Positions 57,007 to 64,000 of a DNA stretch of 64,000 bases are shown one piece after another. The stretch is from Adenophora triphylla var. japonica (lineage: Eukaryota > Streptophyta > Magnoliopsida > Asterales > Campanulaceae). The first letter of the stretch is position 1. The number at the start of each line of letters is the position of its first letter. Location of the stretch: assembly GCA_022495995.1 (NCBI GenBank), contig JAFEMH010002338.1, forward strand, positions 1 through 64,000, read 5' to 3'. The position numbers were made by a program, and so were the translations under genes. The notes under the pieces were generated by a model, which saw only the letters and a program-made list of their open reading frames with translations, did no database searches and was not told the origin of the DNA.

Positions 57007-57740
57007 AGAAGAACAACTGTGCATCTCTTGGCACTCCATGTAGTGTCGAACTACGCAGACCTGAGCCCTCTAGTCCGGGGGAACGTAGGCAACCTTAATT
57101 GGTCCGGTCTAAAAATACACAAAAAAGTCAAAAGTTTGAATGTCAATCAAGACCTCCATCAAGCTACGCACTTTTCAAGAACACGCCCCAACAGTCACCT
57201 TGACCAAGTCAAACGACGGCGGCAACACCAAAGGACATCCGAGGGTCACTCAGCATCAAACGACTGACTCATGTCTGCTTCCAAGCCAGGGGCTTGTCTT
57301 CGCCCTCACGCGCTTCAAAAAAAAAAAAAAACAACAAAATATAAAAGAAGCTCAAGCGTGTTTAAAAGAGGTCAAGAGCCCGACGCCAACAAGAGGCAAG
57401 GAAGCTGCAAAAAAGACCGTCGAAACGACTTGTCAGGGAAGCATTCAACCTCTCAGCCAAGCACAAAGCCTAAGCAAAAGGGATTGCCGTCATGGCCCAG
57501 ACTGCTTCAGCCCGCAAATGCAACAGAAAAGTTCAAGGACGGACGCCGACAAGGTGCACAAAAGAAACAAAGGCAAACAAGAGATCTTGCGTCTCGACAA
57601 AGCTTTAAAAGTAAATCACAAATCACTAACGGTTACAACATTTCTTGATGAGTTCAAGCACGGTCTACTCTCAAGTTCACAACATGCTAAAAGACAGCTT
57701 AATACATTTAACTAATAATGTGTTTGCAATGCAATGAATG
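57007..57740 (+). other. T2 region after pol
   Basis: GAACTACGCAGACCTGAG and AACGTAGGCAACCTTAATTGG (57047-57103) form a motif usual just after pol in Tat-group elements. An A-rich tract lies at 57317-57345. No recognised protein. Confidence 0.5.
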
Positions 57741-59263
57741 GATACCTAGGAGGTCATTCCGCGCCGTCTGCGCTTGTCCCCTTCCATTCTTTCCTTTCTT
57801 CCCTCGTCCCCGGCGAGTCTTCTTTCGCTCCACGTGAACCAACTCTGCGTCTCTCGCCCGAGATCGTGGGTCCTCCCCGTAGAGTCAAACAATCCAAGAG
57901 CTCTCGTGGCTTCATTCGCCCGTGCTTCGGCTCGGATCTCCTCCCCGCGAGTCCGCAAAAGAGGACCTCTCCCCGTCGCCGGTCAACTCTAGTCTCGTAG
58001 TCAAACAAAGTGTCTCCCGTCACATCCAAAGGGTCGACTGTGCTTCGGCACTCCTAAGGCAATAGCCGCTACGGCAACCGGGTCCTGCATCGCTACACGC
58101 CTCGCTCTCCAAGAACACTTGGGACCGCCCAACACGCCGCTCATACCAAAGCCGTATACCGAGTCGTCAATACGACGCTCCCCGACGTCTAAGGAGAACC
58201 ACAGAGGGAAAGCGGAATACTTCCATACCCTCGTAAAATACAAGAAGGCATCCGAAGCCGCCATACGAAGAGGAACTACCTCCGCAGCAGCAAGATCATC
58301 CTGCCAACAAAGGCTCTGCTTCATCCCAAACCGCCGGAAACAAGCGACGGAATATAGAAGGAGGACCAAGACAAACCTGGAACTCGACGACATAGGACCC
58401 TTCCCGAAAGACCCTCCTAGTCTCAATCCTCCAAAGGTCACGGAACCCACCAAATGATCTCGATGCGTACCAAGCCGTGCCATCCATCTCTCCCAGCGGA
58501 TCGATCCATATCCAACGCAAGAGGTCGCCGAGCAAATGACCACGGGCTAAAACGACGTCGGAGCCTCGGGCATGGCCTCGAAGTCTCTCTCGCAGCCACA
58601 AGGTGAGCAAAGCGGGGCTTCCCTCTCATGAAACGATCCCGCCGCACGGTCGATACCATGAAGAGTCTCCCCAAAGACCAACGGGACAATATCCTCTCCA
58701 CTCGCAGCGTCTCTACCACATCTAGCAAAGCCCCATCACAAATGCCAAGGGAGCCGACTGAAGAGCGTCGCTATCGTGCACAAGGCGAAGGCATCCCAAG
58801 AGACGCCACTCATCATCAACCATGAACCGCTCCGGCAGCTCGAAATGTCGATATGACCCGAATCAAGGATCATGCCCCGCACTTCTTCCAACGAAGTACG
58901 AAGAAAGCCTCGCAAGCTTCACGCTCACGCAAAGACCACCAATCAAAGGAAGAGAGATGGCCTCCACCTCCGGTCCCCCATCAAAGCCCGAAAATCCTCA
59001 AAAGTGGGCACCATTTCATTATAGGAGAAACAAGTACACACGCCTCCTAACATCCTGTAACTTCGCGGCGGCACTCGCAACAAATCCCAATCAGGAACCA
59101 ACTCCTTAAAAGACCAAATCGAGCAAAGACGAAACCTTACCTCGAAAGCCCGTCTCTGATGCCTCATACGACGCCGCATCCATGTTTTCAGCTGCTCAAG
59201 GAAGTGTGCTTGCCTCTCCTGCGAAAGCCTCAGCAAAATTCTAGGGACGTACGAAGAATCCAT
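57740..59263 (-). pseudogene. T2 antisense gene B, DUF7745-like
   Basis: The ATG at 59263 opens MDSSYVPRILLRLSQERQ, then RMLGGVCTCFSYNEMVPTFE and DFRALMGD. The CFxxxxxVPTxEDFxAL pattern fits the DUF7745 domain found in plant repeats. After 58943 the coding continues only in pieces in other frames (for example 58728-58438, 58543-58001) without confident motifs. It runs opposite to T2's gag-pol. A TATA-like AAATAAATG lies at 59362-59354, downstream of two GGTCCGTACGGACC palindromes. Function of the domain is unknown. Confidence 0.5.
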
Positions 59264-59381
59264 GGCAAAAATGGAGGTTCCTAGAGAAAATGGGGAAGAA
59301 AGCTCGAAAATGGCTGAAAATGGGGAAATGAGGAAGAACCAGACACTGGAAAGCATTTATTTCCTTCCCAAAAGCAAGACT

Positions 59382-59426
59382 GGTCCGTACGGACCTCTTT
59401 GCATGCTAGGTATGTCCGTACGGACC
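59382..59426 (+). promoter_or_regulatory. Two palindromes upstream of antisense gene B
   Basis: GGTCCGTACGGACC at 59382-59395 and TGTCCGTACGGACC at 59413-59426, with CTCTTTGC and CTCCTTGC tails, 120-165 bp before the gene B ATG. Confidence 0.75.
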
Positions 59427-60252
59427 TCCTTGCAAAAAGAACCCATTTCCTCAAAGAACAAGTACAACAACCACTGTCCTCGCCAGACCTTGCTCCAAAC
59501 TGCCCAAACACTGGCCAAAGCCATCCCCGGTGAACATACACTACCCACAAACGCACTCTCAGCTCACGTGGCATGCACAAAATAAAAAAATAATAATAGC
59601 AACCATTTCTAGGACAAATCCCGGGAATCACAAAAATGACATTACATCTTAAAATAAAATGCTGTTTGCCGTGCAAATATGAGTGTTTTATTACAGGAAT
59701 ATCAAATGTCTGTTGCTAAACAAAAAAAAAGAGAAGATATGGAAAGAGGGAAAGCAAATGGACCCTAATCCGACTCTTCAAAGATCATCATCATCCTCGC
59801 CGAGGTCCTCCAGAGAAGTCGGGCATCCCCGTGAACTCGCCCGCCACATCCTCGTCATCGTAGTACCGAGCCCGCCGGAGGCTGCCACTCAAAGTAATCT
59901 GAAGGATCAAATCCGGCGAAAGGATCAAAGAAAGAAGGCTCTGACGGACCCTCGCCCTGTGCATCCTGAGGAGGGAAGAACTGATAAAAGGGTTGCTGCC
60001 CCGGAGCTCCTGAAGACGTCCCGGCATCCATACTATGCCGCCCCCTCGAAGGTCCCTCCTGCTGCGGCTCCGGCTCGGCTCTAGGCGGAGGAACATCTAC
60101 AGAATGCCTCGAAGGCATAGGCTGGTACGCAGGCACGCGTCGCGAAGATCGGCAAGAAATCTTCGACGCCATCTTCTTCGCAAACGACCTCATCGCCACG
60201 TAACGGCGAGTCAGCATATCATTGGCTCTCCCCGGACTCCGCACAAGCAAGC

Positions 60253-60344
60253 CTAAGGAAACGCTCAAGAATACAGCTACACTCGACAACAAAAAGAGAA
60301 AAATGCGTAAAAGATGCCAAGATGGAAAAGAGTCGCACACTCAC
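60253..60344 (-). other. Intron of antisense gene A (92 bp)
   Basis: Donor AGATCG|GTGAGTG at 60344 and acceptor TTTCCTTAG|GC ending at 60253. A T-rich stretch precedes the acceptor. Confidence 0.6.
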
Positions 60345-60998
60345 CGATCTGTCTGGGATCCACTCGGTATGCGCAGAGCTCGCTCAGAACGGCATGCACC
60401 CTCCGCCTCGACCCGTCCCCACGGACATATGTGAAATCCGGCCCCGGCATCGGAACCTCTCGGGAGCTCGCGGGCCGCCCTCTCTCTCCCTCGCCAGTAC
60501 CTGCGGCGTCCTAAGCTTCCTCCTCACGAAGGCCCCGTACTCCTCTCCATACAAAATGAACTCCTCGGTGCCCACACCGCCAAGGTACCTCTCAAAATCA
60601 AGCACATCCATATCTCGGGAATCAAGCATCCCAAAAGGAGGGTCCCTCGTAGCCACGGGAAGCACACACACAGGCCATCTTTGCCGCTGTAAGACCCGCT
60701 CCCCAAGTACATGACGCCGCAGTCGCCCCGCAAGCATCTTCCGCTGCGCTGTCACCTCGGGAGCCCCCTCGAACTCATCACCCTCATCACCGAGCCCACG
60801 GGAACAAAACGAACTCCCTCCGGGCTACCCCTCTCTAGACGCTCCCGCACATCCCCGTAGGCGATGGTGAGCTTCCCCGCCGGTCCTCCTCTTCCTCGCC
60901 GTACGAGCCCAAACCTCAAAGATAGCAGTACGCAAAGAATGTACCCCCTGTGATCTCTATCCCACGGGAAACACTGAAAAACCTCATAGAACCACACC

Positions 60999-61082
60999 TG
61001 TGACAAAAACAGAAAAGGCTCAGTGCAAAAGAAAACGGAGAAAAGACAAGTTGCTAAATCAAAAAGGGCAATAAACTCATAC
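60999..61082 (-). other. Intron of antisense gene A (84 bp)
   Basis: Donor GAG|GTATGAG at 61082 and acceptor TTTGTCACAG|GTG ending at 60999. Removing it joins FDFALE to VWFYEV in frame, matching the PMD consensus. Confidence 0.75.
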
Positions 61083-61849
61083 CTCCAAAGCGAAGTCAAA
61101 ACAGGCCAATGAATCGCCACACCCCCAGCTAAACCGGTCCAAAGAGAAGTAGAGCTCGGCCAAGCCTGCCTCGCCCCAAGCGATGTCACAAACTCTATCC
61201 AGATCAATCAAGCTCTCCAACAGAGCAAAGGGAGCCGCAGTCGCATGGTTCGAGAACAAGGTCTCGGAAAGTGCATACCACAAAAAGGAGCACGCAAGCT
61301 GCTCCGCCGACACCTGGCCGGTACCCCGGATGTAGGCCCCAATGCTGGCCGTGATCCTCAGCTCCACATCGCTATACAAAGATCCCTGTGCCCCTACGAG
61401 GACGAGGCTCAAAGCCCAAGAATCCCGGCCAACACAACATCGGAGATCATATCTCTCCACCGCACCGGCCCTCCTTTGAAGGAAAGCCCGGTAATCGCAA
61501 AGCAAAGTCGGTCGGCGTCACCGTCACCTCTCCCCACTCGGTATGGAAGGTGTGGGTGGTATCCCACCGCACTCGGAAAGGCCAAGGAAGACGCTCTTGT
61601 TCTTCCTCGTATCGAAACTCCGGCCAGTTCTCGACGAACACCCCCCCGGGCCGAAGCGTGACCGACCTCCTGGGACTCGGCCTACCGTCCACGTAAATAT
61701 CGTGCATCCGCCGCCATACCTCAACAATGACCTCGAGCGACCCCCGAGTCTTCATCCTCTTGGCCTTCCCGGCTATAAGCCCCGCATCCCGCAGTAAACA
61801 CAAAGAAAGGTACGTCAATCACAGTACTTAATATAAAACAAAAGGCACA

Positions 61850-62285
61850 AAAGTCCGTCCCAACACGGAAAGCCATGAAAAATAACCCGTCAAAAAACAC
61901 GGCACACATTGCACATAATTTTCACATTATACCTATAATTTTTCCCATGCAGTCCGTCACAAAAACACGGCACACACTGTACACATTTTCTCAAAAGAAA
62001 AAAGGGGGGATTAAACCCTACACGACACATTTTCAAAAAAGTCCGTCCCAACACGGCAAAGGCACATATAACCCGTCACAAAAACACGGCACATATTGCA
62101 CATATTTTCCCCACAAAGTCCGTCACCCAAAAACACGGCACACACTGCATAACACATTTTCAAAAAAATCCGTCCCTACACGGTACACACTTTCAGACAA
62201 AACCCGTCACAAAACACGGCACATGTCACATTTTTTCACAAAAAATTGTCACTACACGACAAACTTTTCTCATAATGTACATACA
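61850..62285. repeat. CCGTCACAAAAACACGGCACA minisatellite
   Basis: About eight diverged copies of a 45-60 bp unit: (A/G)(T/C)CCGTC.CAAAAACACGGCACA followed by an AT-rich ACATTTTC segment. It fills the first intron of antisense gene A. Confidence 0.8.
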
Positions 62286-62875
62286 TAAATAGCATACGGT
62301 ACAAAACACAAAAGCATGCATTTCATTAGAGAGGCACTTTATTTTCACAAATAAAAGCTAATCTACACATTTCTGCACAAAATACACATACCCACAATTT
62401 TTACATGTCCATTTTCAACAATTCATCAAGAATTTCACAAAAAGGCATAAAAAAATAACAAAAAAAATTCAAAAATGCGAAAAACTAAAACCTAGTTCTA
62501 GCATTCAAAAATTCGAGCAGGGAATCAAAACGGAACGGATTTCTTACCTCCCCGACGTTCATAGAGCGACGATTGTGCACCTCCGGATTCGGATACAAGA
62601 CATCCGGGTTCTTCGAAGATGGAACGAACGAGATCCAATTTCTTTGAAGCTCCATCCGTTGCTCGACCACCTCTTGACTGCGTTGACGACGACTCCTTCG
62701 AGATCCTTCAGCCATGGCAAGCAATTCAAGCAAAAAATTGTTGATTTTGGTTAACAATGGAGGATTTTTTCTCTCTCTCTCTCTCTCGCCTGGTTCACGA
62801 ACTGGAAATGGGAAATGAAGGGGATGCCTCGGTTTTAAACCCAGTCAAAACCTGGGAACTGTAAATTTCAACATT

Positions 62876-62919
62876 GGTCCGTACGGACCTCTTTGCAGCC
62901 AGGTTGGTCCGTACGGACC
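62876..62919 (+). promoter_or_regulatory. Two palindromes upstream of antisense gene A
   Basis: GGTCCGTACGGACC at 62876-62889 and 62906-62919, both with CTCTTTGC tails. A TATA-like GGGTTTAAAACC lies at 62841-62830 on the minus strand, and the ATG is at 62715. A (CT)n run at 62769-62787 is in the leader. Confidence 0.75.
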
Positions 62920-62989
62920 TCTTTGCAAGGGGTGGCCAAATTACTTTCCTGCCCTTATAATCTTTGCCCCTGGCTGTCCTAAGGCCTTT

Positions 62990-63760
62990 TCCAGCAAATC
63001 CAAGTGCAGAATGGTCCTCGCCCACTCCAACGGCAATTCAATCCCCGGCCGTCAACGTAAGACCGGTCCTCGCCCACTCCAACGGCAATTCAATCCCCGG
63101 CAGTCAGTGTAAGCCCGAACCTCGCCCACTCCAACGGCAATTCAACCACAGACCAGTCTTCGCCCACTCAACGGCCATTCAAGAAGGAGCCAACACCTCC
63201 CAGTACGAATATCAAGTCACGAGACGCCTCCAAAGCGCCCGACGGCAATTCCAGAAGGAGCCAACACCTCCCAGCACGAATATCAAAGCACAAGACGCCT
63301 CCAAACGCTCAACGACAACTCAACCACTGGCCCTCAAAAGAGGTCCGAAGTCATCTTCCCAACAGAAAAGGGCCCCTACAAGGTCACGCATCCCCAGCAA
63401 TTCACGCACCGGCAGTCATTGTAAGCCCGAACCTAGCCCACTTCAACGGCAACGCAAGCACCGGCCATCAAAGTAAGCCCGAGCTCCTCCCCCAACAAGT
63501 CAAAGGGAAGTCATACAAGACTGCATATCCCCAGCACCGACCATCATCCTTGCCCACTCAACGGCAAAACAAGCACAAGAAGGAGCCAACACCTCCGAGT
63601 ACAAGTCCCAAGGCACGAAGCGCCTCCAAAATGCCAAATGGTGAAGCAATCACCGGCCGTCATCCTTGCCCACTTCAACGGCAACGCAAGCACCGGCAGT
63701 CATCATAAGTCCAACCTCCTACTCAACATGCAAAAACACAAAGGCATCTATGCCTCTCGC
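62990..63760. repeat. CTCGCCCACTCCAACGGCAA minisatellite
   Basis: Units of about 50 bp (TCCTCGCCCACTCCAACGGC, then AATTCAATCCCCGGC.GTCA) at 63010-63180, recurring with insertions near 63420-63480, 63550 and 63660-63710. A second unit, AAGGAGCCAACACCTCCCAG, repeats at 63184, 63256 and 63580. Confidence 0.8.
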
Positions 63761-63790
63761 AATCAAAGCACAAAGCAGCCATGCCTCCAC

Positions 63791-64000
63791 AACTGCGGCT
63801 AGAAGACGATTCAAAGTCCTCGCGCATAACATCAACTGCGGCTAGAAGACGATTCAAAGTCCTCGCGCATAACATCAACTGCGGCTAGAAGACGATTCAA
63901 AGTCTCGCGCATAACATCAATCGCGGCTAGAAGACGATTCAAAGTCCTCGCGCATAACATCAACTGCGGCTAGAAGACGATTCAAAGTCCTCGCGCATAA
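63791..64000. repeat. 43-bp tandem repeat running off the window
   Basis: Unit AACTGCGGCTAGAAGACGAT plus TCAAAGTCCTCGCGCATAACATC begins at 63791, 63834, 63877, 63919 and 63962. Four full copies and a partial one are almost identical (one lacks a C). It continues past 64000. Confidence 0.9.

Larger units (their letters stand above)
59855..62715 (-). pseudogene. T2 antisense gene A, plant mobile domain-like, with introns
   Basis: Exon 1 62715-62548 (MAEGSRRSRRQRSQEVVEQR to MNVGE) ends at a GTAAG donor. The intron holds a minisatellite; its acceptor near 61810 is not settled. The PMD core follows: HTFHTEWGEVTVTPTDFALR, after a shift IGAYIRGTGQVSAEQL, then LIDLDRVCDIAWGEAGLAEL and SLACFDFALE. 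An 84-bp GT-AG intron (61082-60999) joins to VWFYEVFQCF. A 92-bp intron (60344-60253) precedes a Pro/Gln-rich tail ending FAGFDPSDYFEWQPP near 59870. The intron after ...FALE falls at the position of an intron in the MULE PMD gene (...LTIVQ|LWAWE). Introns in this strand show it is expressed, or was, antisense to the retrotransposon. At least one frameshift (about 61450-61505). Confidence 0.65.
49328..64000 (+). mobile_element. Ty3/gypsy Tat-group element T2, RT deleted, with antisense genes; 3' end beyond window
   Basis: Order: LTR (49328-50729), PBS (50731), long leader, gag, protease, deletion of RT and RNase H, integrase (to 57006), then a long 3' region with two minus-strand genes and tandem repeats to the window end. 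Antisense genes and repeat-rich 3' regions are known in the Tat group (Retand, Ogre relatives). Without RT it is non-autonomous. No 3' LTR is reached. Confidence 0.85.

Noticed and set aside
63791..64000. 43-bp repeat as a CRISPR array
   Set aside because: The units are contiguous without unique spacers, in a plant retrotransposon, with no cas genes.

Overview
The window is plant nuclear DNA, from an angiosperm and probably a eudicot. The evidence is GT-AG introns of about 80-250 bp, Stowaway ends (CTCCCTCCGTCCC), plant Ty1/copia and Ty3/gypsy lineages, CACTA, hAT and Mutator-like (MULE) elements, and one intact trichome-birefringence-like (TBL) gene. It is a TE-dense region. Only the TBL gene at 33055-43547 (minus) looks like an intact host gene; almost every transposon reading frame is broken.

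Layout. 1-8374: minus-strand Ty3/gypsy element of the Tat (Ogre/Retand) group, T1, inserted in the gag of a plus-strand Ty1/copia element (8375-13473). That copia sits in turn in the gag of an older minus-strand copia (13474-15034), whose LTR carries a CACTA element (15035 to about 18935, right end lost). 18940-21020: a mosaic of hAT transposase, Tat protease/RT and LTR-like fragments. 21958-32623: a complete 10.7-kb MULE with 9-bp target duplications (CAATAATTA) and near-identical TIRs of about 435 bp. It carries a decayed MURA transposase and three antisense cargo genes: an HROB-type OB-fold gene, a 'putative plant transposon protein' gene and a plant-mobile-domain (PMD) gene. The palindrome GCGATCGC recurs 13 times, only inside this element. 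33055-43547: the TBL gene, five exons, 371 aa. Its third intron (7.75 kb) holds a 355-bp TRIM, a Stowaway MITE and a 5.26-kb chromovirus-like gypsy with target duplication GCCGC. 45596-47356: a second PMD gene, two exons with one in-frame stop. 47653-49327: rearranged T1-family LTR pieces. 49328-64000: a second Tat element, T2, plus strand. It has lost the whole RT-RNase H segment but keeps gag, protease and integrase remnants, followed by two antisense genes (DUF7745-like and PMD-like, the latter with canonical introns) and several tandem-repeat arrays.

How the parts relate. T1 and T2 share LTR, leader and pol features; T1 keeps the RT that T2 lacks, although T1 is itself broken. PMD coding sequence occurs three times in 33 kb in three contexts: MULE cargo, stand-alone gene, and antisense gene of a retrotransposon. 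T2 carries eight copies of the palindrome GGTCCGTACGGACC, clustered upstream of the LTR TATA box and upstream of both antisense start codons. This suggests one cis element shared by sense and antisense promoters. The MULE palindromes fall between the cargo modules as well as in the TIRs.

Domain calls are by eye from motifs; no database search was run.
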